From positions 992,001 through 1,056,000 of the forward strand of contig JYIP02000010.1 in the NCBI GenBank assembly GCA_001051155.2: DNA of 64,000 nt. Direction: 5' to 3'. The notes below the pieces were generated by a model. That model had not been told where the DNA came from, searched no databases, and saw only the letters and a program-made list of their open reading frames with translations. Below are positions 46,921 through 58,234 of the stretch, one piece after another; within the stretch, counting starts at the first letter, position 1, and every line of letters begins with the position of its first letter. This DNA comes from Chrysoporthe austroafricana (lineage: Eukaryota > Ascomycota > Sordariomycetes > Diaporthales > Cryphonectriaceae). Position numbers and translations under genes: made by a program.

Positions 46921-48087
46921 TCACAACGTGATAACAATCTTCTTCGCCGAGACCCCCTTCTTACCCACCTCGAAAGCCTCTGGTATCTTCTCCAGCCCTT
47001 GTCCTATGATCTGCGGCTCCGGCATTGGCACAAACCTGCCCGAGGCCAGGGCAGCAGGTAGAAAGTCAGCATACACCACCCTCGCGATATCGCCATCAAC
47101 AAGCTCGGTGCCCCAGACGAATTGCACCGTTACACCCTTGAGTGTCTTCTTCACCAGCGTAGTGATTTGCGCCCACACCATCTTAGCCATAAAGGATACC
47201 ATTCCTAGAGCCCCAGGACCCATCTTTGCAGGCCCGTCCATAGACATAGACGCCACGAACTTTCTGTCTGAGCCCTTGCAACATGTCGCGAGGATCTCAA
47301 TGCACGGTTTGATAGATGCCTCGCCGATTGCCATTGCGCCGGCACACTTGGTCCCGCGCTCAGAAGTGAGGCGACTGACAGCCTGCACGATGTCCTTGAC
47401 GCAAGTTTTGCTGCTGTAACTGAACACCTCTGCAGCGCCTAGTCCTCGGACAATGTCGAAGTTGCGTACTCCGGCTGTTGCGACAACCCTATAACCCGCT
47501 GCAACGAGTAGCTGCACGGCGTTCATGCCCACTGCGGTGCTGGCGCCCCAAACGACAACCACGTCGCCTGGCCCCGTTTTCTGGGTATATTTATCCACAG
47601 AAGGATGGTTCAGCCCCAGGTACTTATCGCAGAATAACCCCGTGGCGGCTGTGCTCAGGCAGAGTGGCAAGACACACGCCCTCTCGTACGCCATTCCGTC
47701 TGGTATCCCTGACACCGCGTTGCTTCGCAGAACCACGTACTCTTGGAATGCGCCCTCCGAAGCCTTCGCAGATCGCTCGTCCATACCGAGGGCAAGGCCT
47801 GTGACGCGCTGACCAGGTCTGAATCGTCCTGATTTTTGAACTTCTGTGCCGACCTCGACGATCTCTCCAGCCACATCGCTGCCAAGAACGAAAGGGTACT
47901 TGATCCATCCGTACATCATGTCGCCCATCTCCTGCTTCATCCAGTCGATGAGATTCATGGCGATTGCGTGAACACGTACCACGATCTGGTCTGGCCCGGG
48001 TGCTGTGTACGGGGCGGCCGAGACGGACAAGGGGCCTTTGGCCTTTGAAATCCAGGCTGCATGATTTTCAGGTGTCTTTGTAGCCAT
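46921..48087 (-). CDS. MDR-family zinc-type/enoyl reductase-like oxidoreductase (388 aa)
   Basis: Single-exon frame; I choose ATG 48087 (MATKTPENHAAW), giving 388 aa, because the 33 residues from the upstream ATG at 48186 are low-complexity. The GroES-like N-terminal half includes YPFVLGSDVAGEIVEVG. The cofactor-binding half has VVWGASTAVGMNAVQLLVAAGYRV and GLGAAEVFSYSS. This is the ToxD/LovC-like branch of medium-chain reductases, which use NADPH and often act as quinone, alcohol or trans-acting enoyl reductases in polyketide clusters. No zinc-ligand set was seen. It sits 4 kb from a dead paralogue-like trans-ER and PKS, so it may be a survivor of that lost cluster or an unrelated reductase. 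Confidence 0.8.
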   Translation of the reverse strand: MATKTPENHAAWISKAKGPLSVSAAPYTAPGPDQIVVRVHAIAMNLIDWMKQEMGDMMYGWIKYPFVLGSDVAGEIVEVGTEVQKSGRFRPGQRVTGLALGMDERSAKASEGAFQEYVVLRSNAVSGIPDGMAYERACVLPLCLSTAATGLFCDKYLGLNHPSVDKYTQKTGPGDVVVVWGASTAVGMNAVQLLVAAGYRVVATAGVRNFDIVRGLGAAEVFSYSSKTCVKDIVQAVSRLTSERGTKCAGAMAIGEASIKPCIEILATCCKGSDRKFVASMSMDGPAKMGPGALGMVSFMAKMVWAQITTLVKKTLKGVTVQFVWGTELVDGDIARVVYADFLPAALASGRFVPMPEPQIIGQGLEKIPEAFEVGKKGVSAKKIVITL

Positions 48088-49789
48088 GGTGGTCTGTAGA
48101 CGGGCAGCCTTAAATGGTTCGCTGGAGTTCTTTGAATTGTTGTGAGGATGATTGTCCCTATGGGGGCTGTTATTGAGAGGATACAAGGAATCAAGCCGAG
48201 CTTGAGAGGCTCGCTATTTCTCCTATTAGGCGCATAGATGATAAGAGGAAGCAGAGGCGAGTGTTACAACTGAGCAATCAGGCAGTCTTGAGCTTGATAT
48301 ATGATGGGCTATGAGTATTTGATGTATTACTTAATGCGTGTTCACAGTGGAACTCCGCCAACTACGCCCAAGGGCGATGACTAAATTTGCTCCCCCCAAT
48401 GAGATCTTCTTTTTCGTCATTGGGCGTTCCTTTGAATGATAATTTGCTTGGCGTTAGGTGGCCTATAGGACTGGTTTGTCCGGGTGAGACTGTGACATAA
48501 TTAATTTCTGCCTCGGACAATCTGATGCGCCACGCCTAGTGCAGCGGACATAACGGCATTTAAAATCGAAATCAGCACAAATATACCGGAATTAGTAGGG
48601 CTGCGGCTGTGCCGTCTGCACGATAAGACAACCTTGAATCCTTGATACGAACCCGGGCTAGACTCATTTTGTCGACCAAAGGCAAGATCACCCCTCGCAG
48701 TGCCTGTGACGTGGTCCAGGGTTCCCGTTCGGTGGTTGGCTACACCCGCCGCCATGCAAGCTGCCCATCTGTGAGAGGCTGCGAAGTAACTCGCCGCTTA
48801 ACCGGATGCACTGCCTTCTACCCCACTACTTGTACTTTTTCGGCGGATTCGCGCGAAATAGGAGTATGTCATTCTGCCTGCCGAAGTTGCCTGCCAAGCT
48901 GCGCACTTATCGAAGCAGGCCTTACATGAAGAGTAGCAACGTGGGAACTCTAATATATCCAACAAGTACGACCCCCCCGGGGCCTCGGGCTATAGATTAG
49001 CAGTTTGTTCCAAGAATCAAGCCTGTCTCTAATTAGTCATATTAGCCCGTTTGGTAGCTAACAGACTGATTATGGCCAACACTCTAGCGATGCTGAAAGA
49101 ACGCTACCAGTTTGACGTATGTTAATAGCCCTGGCGAGGACTGGCTGCATCCGCCGATTTGATGACTAACAGGCTAGCTGGATGGTTATAACTACGATGC
49201 TGGCGATTAGCCTCCCGTTGCCACGCCGCAAAATCCTTATTCGGCCTGCCGTATGGTTAGGCATTTTGACGAGAGCACGACCAGCCGTATGCATCGCGAT
49301 GATATTGATTCTTTCCTTTTTGTTTCCTTTTTTATCCTTTTCTCTGATTCGGGCTTAGTTTATAAGCAAGAAGGCTTCTGGCTAGCTCTTTTCGAAATAC
49401 GAAACGTGGGCTCTCTTCTCTATCTGACTCGATGCTAAGTATGTTCGAAATATGGATATTTTGTGCGTGCGCACGTATTTCTCTATATTTGCCTCTGCGA
49501 AGTCAGTTTCGTAGAAGTTCTAGCGGTAGATTAACGAAAGGGCAGTTTCACGACGCCCAGCCCCTATTCACTCATTTTATCTATTCGTTATGTCTGAATT
49601 ACGTTTGCTTATTATTCTTTTGCTCTAGTCGTCGTCTGTTACTCAATTTCTTTCAAGTTTCCCGACTGACGAAGACGGACACCAAACTGAGATTTCACAG
49701 TGAGGCAAAGGACCAGACGTCCCTCTGTTCGAAGCTCAATGGGCAGCAGAGAGTCCAATCACGACTCGATAGAAGGTGAAATGGGAAAG
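48088..49789. other. Intergenic interval with no clear gene
   Basis: One minus-strand patch near 48501-48600 reads as a hydrophobic segment (FVLISILNAVMSAALG) that could be a membrane-protein fragment, but it stands alone. The rest is short random frames and T-rich sequence around 49310-49340. Confidence 0.4.
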
Positions 49790-50324
49790 TCCGTACTCGA
49801 GAGCCGTCGCCGAAAGAGAAGCATTGGCATCGAAACACTGACCCCTGAGCGCAACCTTGCTGGGATTCACCAACGGGTTGCTAGAGAGGAAGCTCACGGC
49901 GTCATGGAGATCTTCGGCTCGCCTACGGGGATCCATCTACGCGCGGAAATAACTCCGGGGGTTAGTGGTGTTGCTTCTCAGGGTGGTCTGCCCCCAATCA
50001 CTAGATACGAAAGAAACTCACGTCATGCCTTGGCTCGCCATCGCTAGAGCCGATGCTGCGCGTATCAAAGACGAGGGCTGTGATGTCGTGTTTCTGATAC
50101 CACATGGCGATGTCGGGCACGAATGCTTCCTTGGGCATGTTGAACTGCAGTGCGCTTCTGTGTCAACTTCCAGGCACCACCGCTCTTTAGAGGGGGGAGG
50201 GGGAAGGCCCGGTCCGTACTCCTGGAGAAATAATGATGCCCGGCCCCAATTTCGAGGCCGGGTAGAGCCAGCCACGAAGGGTCAGGCCATCGAGGGTTTG
50301 GAAGCTGACGTCAACGCGGGACAT
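49790..50324 (-). pseudogene. 5' part of an alpha/beta hydrolase gene, truncated
   Basis: Three exons on the minus strand fit exactly: 50324-50220 ([20 protein letters not shown]), 50144-50022 ([20 protein letters not shown], then [13 protein letters not shown]) and 49936 to about 49795 ([17 protein letters not shown], then [10 protein letters not shown]). Both introns have GT-AG borders in correct phase. The order matches the N-terminal half of the alpha/beta hydrolases often found in polyketide clusters, ending around the nucleophile elbow, where the usual GxSxxG reads GQCFDA. Downstream of about 49795 no hydrolase sequence continues, so the core with Asp and His is missing. I call it a truncated gene; the substituted elbow also suggests decay. 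Confidence 0.6.
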
Positions 50325-51257
50325 CGTTCTTGAAATAGACGGGTGAAGGCTGGAAAACGGTAGACTGCGTGATTGTTATGTAGGAGCTTGCTTTCGTATC
50401 CGTTCATCATGGCAAAGATCATCATGATGTTTGTTTAAATACTCGATTTCTATGGCAGAGATATTTAGTCCTCCGAGCCGGCGAGTCAACGGGATCCGAC
50501 CCAAGACTGGAAAGCAGGTCGCAGACCCAGGTACATGCCCGCTTGTACTCTGTGTCGCGATAGTTGTCGGCTCGGCCTGACATCGTAAGTCGGGACGGCG
50601 ACTTGGGGCTCGGAGGATACGGAGGAATCTTGGGGGAACGTCAACTTATCCGAGATATCACGCATTTCTCGGCTTCTTGCTCAGCTGAGATGAGATTTTG
50701 GACAAATTTGTGGACTCTGGGTAGCGCCAAATCGTTACATATAAGTTTCTATCTCCGGGACTCTATTTGTACTGCACCATGGAGACTTTTCCCAGGTAGG
50801 TTGGCATGTTTTCTACTGGGAATCAGTGGTAAGTATGCTCCAATTTAATTTACATGGCACACAAGCTTACTATAAGCAGATAAAGTACATACGTGGCGCA
50901 TCAACCCCCTAGCAGATAACTTAATTTTCAATAGGTCAAATGCGTTGGTAAGGCGTTGGAGAACTGGTCCATAGCTTAATTTGAGTATGGCGTGGCTCGT
51001 AACTGCGCTTTGCGCGCAGTGGGTTGCCCTGCACCGTCCGTTCTCTTATCTTAGGTAAAATGTCAAGGAAAACATCGCCATGACAATACGTCCCCTGAAA
51101 ACTAGTTCAGCCTACCTAAGACTTTGTGGCTTTGATACATGGCAAAAGCATGTTGTATGTGAATAAGGCCTTGTATTCAAGATGGTTGTAACCTTATGTT
51201 CCGAAAAGGACCGAAGACGGCTGGATTACTAAGCTACCCCAACCGTAATACAAGCTT
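50325..51257. other. Intergenic region, no gene seen
   Basis: Short frames only. It separates the truncated hydrolase from the trans-enoyl reductase relic. Confidence 0.45.
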
Positions 51258-52134
51258 TCAAAGCGACAACACGAACTTTTTGCCTCGCACATTTCCAAGA
51301 CGCAAATCTTCGACGCCGTGAGCAATGCTTTCCAAGCCCCGGTTGCGGATATCCAGCTCGTGATTCCTGATCTTTCCCTCGCGCAAGAACCTCTCAGCCA
51401 CGGTGAAAAGCTGTGTGGCAAACTCCCTATGCTCAGGCGTGCTTGGGCGCCCATATGTGCCGTCAAGCTTGACGGGCAGGCCGAGGACGGTGTTGGACAT
51501 GAGCCAGTCGGCACGCACGTCTCGCCGCGTGTATTTGACAGAGGTATTCACGGGCTCCAGAGCGATGCAGATTCTGCCTGAGGAGCCGATGGCCTCGTAG
51601 CACATCTTCATCGTGGCGGCGTCGGTGACGCAGTCGAAGACGTAGGTCAGGCACAGCTGCACCGCCCGCGTCCTCTTCGGTGATGTCTGGATCGGGCAGA
51701 GGCAGGTCAAGCCCAGGTGGCTGAAAAAGCGCCAGACCAGCTGTGGCAATGGCAAGCCCCATCGAGCACGCCTACGTCAGGGATAATGCCTCAGGGACAT
51801 GGCAGCTCAGGTGCTTGGTCGCCAGAGCATACTCAGCAAACACGCCAGCCGTCGCATCCGACAAGTTTAAACTAAAAGTAACAGCGAGCACGCAGTCGCC
51901 AGGCTTGAAGCGCGTCACGCCCTCGCCAACTCGCTCGACGACGCCGGAAAAGTCGCAACCGCCGAGCGCGCCTGACGTGTTGGAGTAGTCGACGTCTTTA
52001 GCGTCGTATGGGTTCAGCGCGACGGCTTGGACGCGGCAGAGCATTGTGCCTGGTTGTGACACGGGGATGTCGACCTTGTCGACGAGGCAGTAACCTCCCG
52101 ATTTCCCGCCGACGAGGGCCTTCATTGTGGACAC
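51258..52134 (-). pseudogene. Trans-acting enoyl reductase (LovC-like) relic with deleted cofactor domain
   Basis: The N-terminal part (52134-51774) is well preserved: MKALVGGKSGGYCLVD, then ALNPYDAKDVDY and GGCDFSGVVERVGEGV, as in trans-ERs of fungal PKS loci. An in-frame TAG follows after EALSLT, then a shifted segment (GLAIATAGLALFQ). The expected nucleotide-binding region (the GGSTATG-type Rossmann motif and about 80-100 residues around it) is absent. The C-terminal part resumes in another frame (FDCVTDAATMKMCYEAIGSS to the end, GKKFVLSL). It is divergent from the PKS relic with a 564-bp gap, the classical arrangement for a PKS and its trans-ER. Clearly non-functional. Confidence 0.75.
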
Positions 52135-52698
52135 GATGCAAATTGCTTCAGCGTGAGACGTTACTAAATGTCTATCGCGCGGCTTAAATGAGGTGCGAGG
52201 GTTATAGTAACCTGCACGGTCTTTTCTATCAACCCTCGCGTTCGCTTTTGTTCTCCCCAGCGTTATGACAACCCGCAGGCTCGGCAGATTGAACCGCCTG
52301 AGTGAGCCGGTGTCATTAGCAACAACCCTACCGGTGAAATCGGGTCAGAGGCCGGAGTGGAAAGAGGCGAACCCGCCTCACAAGTTTCTACTGATCCCGT
52401 TGACATCGGCATCTTCGAGCTGCTATCGGTAAAACAACGATCGGGCCGTCGTATTCTGGATGGAAACCTTATACTGACAGAAGTGAGAAAGCAGATCTAT
52501 GAAGAAAGCAATCCATACAGCTTCCAGATTGGATCTCGAGGCAGCCAGGGGCTGACCTTCCTGCATCCCTTTCCTCTCCAACTCAGGCTTCAAAAGGTGT
52601 GTCGTCGGAGCCAATTCCGGCCCCTTATGGCACAGAAATCTTGACACTCAAGGCTACAACCATCCCTCTCAGCTTCTAACGCGATTACCAACTTCAAC
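52135..52698. promoter_or_regulatory. Former divergent promoter of the PKS/trans-ER relic pair
   Basis: Lies between two head-to-head relics and presumably held their shared promoter. No specific site is recognised. A minus-strand frame inside it has no known similarity. Confidence 0.35.
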
Positions 52699-54990
52699 AT
52701 GGGAAGCAAAGTGTACGAGAGCAGCTGCTCGCAGGAACCCATTGCCATAGTGGGCAGTGGCTGCCGCTTCCCAGGCGGTGCCTCCTCTCCCTCCAAGCTC
52801 TGGGACCTCCTCAAGGACCCCAGAGACATCGTTCAAGAGATCCCGCCCAGCCGGTTCAATACCAAGGGCCTCTACCACCAAGATAGCCAGCACCATGGGG
52901 TGAGAAGGTCCTTTCCATTCCAACAAACCTACTAGTCAAGATGCGACAACTGACTGACAATGCCACCAGAGCACAAACGTCTGCCACGCCTACCTCCTCC
53001 AAGAAGACCCCCCCGTCTTCGACCGCGACTTCTTCGGCATCAGCCCAAAGGAGGCCGAGTCGATGGACCCCCAGAAACGCATGCTCCTCGAGACAGTATA
53101 CGAGGGGATCGAGTCGGCCAGCTACTCGATCCAGCAACTCCGCAGGTCGGCCACCGCCGTCTTTGTGGGCGTCATGTTTCTCGACTACCAGTCCGTGTCG
53201 GTCCGGGGACTTGAGAGTTTGCCGCAGTATCACGCTACGGGTGTGGCCATGTCCATCCTAGCAAACCGTATCTCATACTTTTATGGTTGGAAAGGGCCGT
53301 CCGTTTCCATTGATACGGCCTGTTCGTCTAGTCTGGTAGCGCTCTATCAGGCAGTCTAGACGCTCCAGAGTGGCGAGGCCAGGATGGCTGTCGCGGCGGG
53401 GTCGGACCTCATACTTGCGCCTAAGCCGTTTATTTCTGAGTCCAACGCATGTTTCTGCCTTATCCCAATGATACTAGCTTCTCAGGATGACCGATCACAC
53501 GCTAGCTCAACATGCTATCTCCCAACGGGCGATCCTACATGTGGGATACGGATGCTGATGGATATACTCGTGGCGAGGGATTCTCGGCCATCATTTTGAA
53601 GACCCTGAGCCAAGCCCTCGCTGATGGTGACCACATCGAATGTATCATTCGCGAGACGGGTGTGAACCAAGACGGCCGGACACCAGGTTCGTCTCGGTGA
53701 TTTAGCTCCTCTTGACACTACTATCCGTGCTAAGCTGAGTTGATCTAGGAATTACCATGCCGAGCGCCACTGCACAGGCAGCGCTCATCCGGTCTACCTA
53801 TGCTAGGTGCGGGCTCGACCCGACGCATGAACGTGATCGGTCGTAGTACTTTGAGGCCCATGAGATGGGTACGCAGGCGGGTGACCGCAAGTGATATGAA
53901 CCCTTTTACTTACTTCAGATGAATCACTAGAGCAGCAGGCACTGATAACCCTCCTCTCTCTAGCTATCGAGGCTGAAGCCACCCAAAGCGCCTTCTTCCC
54001 CAGTGAACCAGAAAATGAAGACAGTGAGCTCATAGTGGGTTCCATCAAAACCATTATCGGTCATCTTGAAGGCAGTGCAGGACTTGCTGGTGTCATCAAG
54101 GCATCTCTGGCAGTTCAACATGGCCAGATCCCAGCGAACCTTCACTTTAAACAGCCCAATCCGAAGATCCGACCTTTTTACTGTCATCTCCGCGTGCCGA
54201 CAGCCACGGTCCCTTGTCCCAGCCTTCCAGACGGATGCCCGCGTCGCGTCAGCGTCAACAGCTTCGGCTTCGGTGGCACCAATGCCCAAGCCATCATCGA
54301 GGGCTGGGATACCCGCGACGAAGGCTACGCATTTAGGAGGGCGCATGGTGCTGACCTCTTCGTCCTGTCTGCAAACTCAGCAGACACTGGCGACAAGGGC
54401 GGCAACGCTCTCCAGCTACCTACAGGCAAATCCTGACACTGATCTCGGCCGACTTGTACGTACCCTGTTCAAAAGGGACGACTTCCCATTCCGAGCAGCC
54501 TTTTCCGCCACTTCTACCAAGCAGCTCGTCGCCAAGCTCGAGACAAACAGGACATGCTCAAGAAGAGCTCGCGCATCACTACGATCCCCGGGTCTCTGCC
54601 ACCCAGGATACTCGGTGTTTTTACCGGGCAGGGCGCGCAGTGGGCCACCATGGGTAGGGAACTCTACGAGGCATCCGACGTCTTCCGCAGCGCAATGTAC
54701 CTGATGCAGCGAAGCCTTGACACACTGCCAGACCGCGAAGACTGCCCAGATTGGTCCCTTAGTGGGCGAGCTCTGTGCGTCAGGAGAAAGCACCCGCGTG
54801 GGCGAAGCCTCCATTTCGCAGCCGCTTTGTACCTCTCTACAGGTTGCTTTAGTCAACCTCCTGAATGCGGCTGATGTTACGTTCTCAGACGTTGTCGGAC
54901 ACTCATCTGGCGAGATCGCCGCTGCCTATGCTGCGGGATACCTGGATGCACATGATGCAATTCGTGTTGCCTACTACCGAGGCGTCCACC
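52699..54990 (+). pseudogene. Truncated polyketide synthase relic (KS and part of AT)
   Basis: Starts at ATG 52699 with [19 protein letters not shown]. The KS continues after an intron at about 52900-52970 with VDTA-like SIDTACSSS near 53320, [44 protein letters not shown] and [15 protein letters not shown]. The AT begins at [14 protein letters not shown] and reaches [20 protein letters not shown] near 54900. The reading frame is broken by a TAG at 53357 (position of Gln before TLQSGE), by a TAG and altered residues in the HGTGT loop (FEAHEMGTQAGD near 53860), and by frameshifts near 54400 and 54760. The AT ends abruptly near 54990, where P450 sequence begins. DH, ER, KR and ACP are absent. 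Confidence 0.85.
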
Positions 54991-56130
54991 CCCAGCGAGA
55001 TCCACATCGACGACCCGGCCTTTTACGAGGTCGTGTACTCAGCCACGGATATTGTCGACAAGCTGCCGTTCCTGACGCGTGGGGGCAACCTTCCTGGATC
55101 ACTCTCATTCACCAACCAGAGCGAGGCGCACCGCCTACACCGCCAGGCCGTGGCTCCCATCTTCACGCGCGGTCGGGTGCTCCACTACGCAGCAAGGTCG
55201 GGACTCATACAGGGCCTCGTCGACAGGGTCTCGCACCGTCTCAGCACTGAGTTCGCGCCCAGCGGCACGCTCGTCAACGTACGGTACATGTGGGCCTCCC
55301 TAGCCACTGACATGATCAGCGAGATAGTCTTCTGCGAGCCCTCGCACTACATCGACGCGCCCCGGTTCGACCATCCGTTCCCTAAGTCCTTTGAGGACGC
55401 TTTGCGGACAACGCACATCAACGCGCACTTCGACATGCTCATGCGGATATCGAACCGGCTCCCCCAGGCATTGCTAAAATGGGTCTGGCCTACAATGCGT
55501 GCTAACCTGGAGTGACGGGCCTCGCTGAGGTCTAAGATTAGCGTCTTGCTTGACCCGCAGCGGAAGGAGGCTATCGTCAATAGCCCGCAGAGGACGCTGT
55601 TCCACGAGATGCTGGACTCGAACCTTCCGACGCGGGAGTGCAGGATAGAGAGGATTGTGCTTGAGGGGACGAATACCGTCGCGGCCAGCATGGGTGCCGT
55701 CGAGTGGTCCATGACGACGGCTGTCTATTATATCTTGTCCGACGCCGGGGTTGAGAAGCGGCTGCGCGAGGAGCTGAAGGCGGCCATACTGGACGGCAAA
55801 TCTCTGCCCGATCTTCGTGAGTTGGAGAGGCTTGAATATCCCAATGCTATTATTGACGAAGCCCTCCGCCTCTCATTTGCTACTATCCAGCGCCTCACAC
55901 GCATCCGGAACAATAACCCCTTAACCTACGGCCCCTGGACCATTGAGCCCGCCACGCCCGTCGCCATGGACCACTGGCACTAGCACACCAACGAGGCCCT
56001 CTTCCTCGAGCCTCACCGCTTCCTGCCATCCAGATGGCTGGGAAACCCAGGGTGCCTATAGGTGCTGGGCCCTTTGTGCAGGGGGGACTGGCACCTGCAC
56101 AGGGAAGACCACTGAACCACTACATGTCAC
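54991..56130 (+). pseudogene. Cytochrome P450 relic joined to the PKS fragment
   Basis: P450 sequence begins directly after the AT fragment with [17 protein letters not shown] and continues through [17 protein letters not shown] and MWASLATDMISEIVF to a TGA at 55513. It then resumes with FHEMLDSNL, an I-helix-like EGTNTVAAS, and the K-helix ExxR in DEALRLS. A further TAG (55981) precedes HTNEALFLEPHRFLPSRW. The N-terminal membrane anchor and first 100 or so residues are missing. The heme loop region near 56060-56110 is out of frame and degraded, with only a possible Cys-x-Gly left. The sequence resembles the trichodiene-oxygenase-like group of fungal P450s. Probably once a tailoring enzyme of the lost PKS cluster. 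Confidence 0.8.
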
Positions 56131-56332
56131 TTTTTATTGTCATGGACAACTGAAAATGATTTGCTTGGCGAGGCAGGATTTTCGTATGGGAAAAATCATG
56201 ATCGAGGGAAAATCTCTACAGCGCGCTCGGGCATGTGGTTCTGTGTTAGGGATGAGGCTACTTCCACTGTCTCTTCAACCCAGCTTCCACTGTATTCACA
56301 TTACAATACCAAGCTATCCGACTCCTCGAGTA

Positions 56333-56385
56333 AGTCGGACCCGGTATTTCCGGACCCCCCTCCCGGACCACACCGCCACTTTAAC
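56333..56385 (+). repeat. Left terminal inverted repeat of the pogo/Fot1-like element
   Basis: Contains GTCGGACCCGGTATTTCCGG, then a C run, then CCCGGACCACACCGCCA; it pairs with the right end apart from an internal gap. Confidence 0.85.
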
Positions 56386-56466
56386 TACCTCTATATACTT
56401 AACGTTTTCTCTTTCATTTCTTTTCCAAATAGCTTCATATTTTTACCAGACGTCAATATAAACGCA

Positions 56467-58080
56467 ATGAAGACCTATTCCGAAAAAGAAGTAGCTAAGG
56501 CTATTAATGCTATCAGAAATGGCCTATCTATTAAAAAGGCTTCCTCAACTTGGGCTATTCCGAAGACTACTCTTCTCCGCCGTCTAGCTGGCAAACAGCC
56601 ATATAAAACAGCCTATCAAGCAAACCAGAGACTCCCGACTACCCAAGAAGACCATCTAGCCCAATGGGTTCTTTCTCAAGCTGCTTTAGGCTTGCCACCA
56701 AGCCATTCAGAAATAAGGTTCTTTGCCCAGAAGGTCCTCGAGATTAAAGGAGNCCAGAGACTCTCGACTACCCAAGAAGACCATCTAGCCCAATGGGTTC
56801 TTTCTCAAGCTGCTTTAGGCTTGCCACCAAGCCATTCAGAAATAAGGTTCTTTGCCCAGAAGGTCCTCGAGATTAAAGGAGATCTTCAGCCTCTTGGAAA
56901 AGATTGGATTGGAGCTTTTTTGAGAAGGCATCCAAAGATAGGAACTCTAAGGGCTAGAAGGATATCTTTAGATCGAATTAACGGAACAATAACGGAAGTA
57001 ATTCGGTCTTGGTTCCATTTACTAGACCTTCTCCGGATTCAAGCTATCAAGCCGGCTAACCGATAGAATATGGACGAAGCTGGGATAATTGAAAGTCAAG
57101 GAGAGAATGGATTAGTCTTCGGAAGCTTTTTATTACGTTCTATACAGAAAAAGGACCCTGGATCTAAAACCTGGATTTCGTTTATCGAATGCATTTTAGT
57201 AACGGGCAGCTACCTCCTTCCTCTAGTTATTTTTAAAGGGAAGATTATATAGCAGCAATAGTTTCCATCTCTCTTAGAACCTTTCAAAGGCTGGCAATTC
57301 GATATTACGGATAACAGATAAATAATAAATATAATGGCATTCGAATAGCTTAAAAAGATCTATATCCCTAATAGCCAGCCAGAAGACCTTTCGGAAGCAA
57401 AGCTATTAATTCTAGATAGCCACGGCAGCCATATAATTAACGAATTTATATGGGAATGCTTCCAGAATAATATTCTATTGCTCTATTTGCTTCCTTATAC
57501 TTCTTACGTATTTCAACCTCTCGACTTAAGCATCTTTTCTTCGCTTAAAAGGGCTTACAGAAAGAAGGTTAACCTTTTAAATCAATAGGGCGACTTTACA
57601 GTTTTAGGCAAGCAACTTTTCTTCGAGAACTATCGCCTGGCACGAGAGGAAAGCCTATCTAGCCAGAATATCCAGTCTGGCTAGAAAGCAACAAGTCTAT
57701 AGCCGATCAGGCTAGCTAAACCACTTTTCAGCCCTTTTCTCCTCGAGAACGTCCGGCAATATACTTCTAGGCAATCGGATTCAGGTCCAGAGCAATTAAC
57801 AAGACCTAAACCTATCCCGAAATCTAGCCTGAATCAATCAGATATATATTCAACCCCTAGGAAGGCTAAAGATTTATACTATCAGCTGCAAAGCAATCGG
57901 CACTATCTCTCTTCTATACCTGCATAGCGTTTACTTTTCAGAAAGATACAAAAAGCTTGGGACGAGAGAGACCTATCGCTAGCTAAGGCTCTCGAAGAAA
58001 ATAAAGCTTTAAAAGTACAGATTGAAGCATTCAGACCTAGGAAACGAAAGTTCCAGCTATAATCGGGCTTAAGGTTCAAA
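56467..58080 (+). pseudogene. Pogo/Fot1-like transposase, RIP-type inactivated
   Basis: Starts at ATG 56467 (MKTYSEKEVAKAINAIRNGL) with a psq-type helix-turn-helix, then the CENP-B-like DNA-binding region (LPTTQEDHLAQWVLSQAALG). The DDE-type catalytic acids are visible in NMDEAGI (about 57070), LLILDSHGSH (about 57410) and QPLDLSIF (about 57520). From 57064 onward one frame stays aligned to the family but carries at least eight nonsense codons: 57064, 57250, 57259, 57319, 57346, 57586, 57682 and 57700. Most are TAG where the family usually has Trp, for example in SG-stop-KATSL-stop-PI. No frameshift is needed to read the protein. This is the pattern of RIP (CCA to CTA on the other strand). 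The element is therefore non-autonomous. Confidence 0.88.
56625..56881 (+). repeat. 128-bp direct duplication around an ambiguous base (likely assembly artefact)
   Basis: Bases 56625-56752 are repeated at 56754-56881 with a single difference near the start (CCCGAC versus CTCGAC), separated by the only N in the window at 56753. The duplication repeats the CENP-B-like part of the transposase in frame. An N between two near-identical copies points to a badly closed contig gap, not biology. Confidence 0.85.
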
Positions 58081-58234
58081 CGACTATAGTCCCGATATGT
58101 CTCCCGAGTTTTACGTCAATTAGTTGTTCTGGATAGTTCAGATAGAGAGAGCGATATCGATTTACCTATTGCTGAAAAGGAATATATTGTAATAGCTGAA
58201 TAGAAGAAATAAATCAAGAATGTATCTAGTTGTC

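Noticed and set aside
49700..50047. 115-aa plus-strand frame
   Set aside because: It is the antisense of the alpha/beta hydrolase exon on the minus strand, which shows family motifs and correct splice sites.
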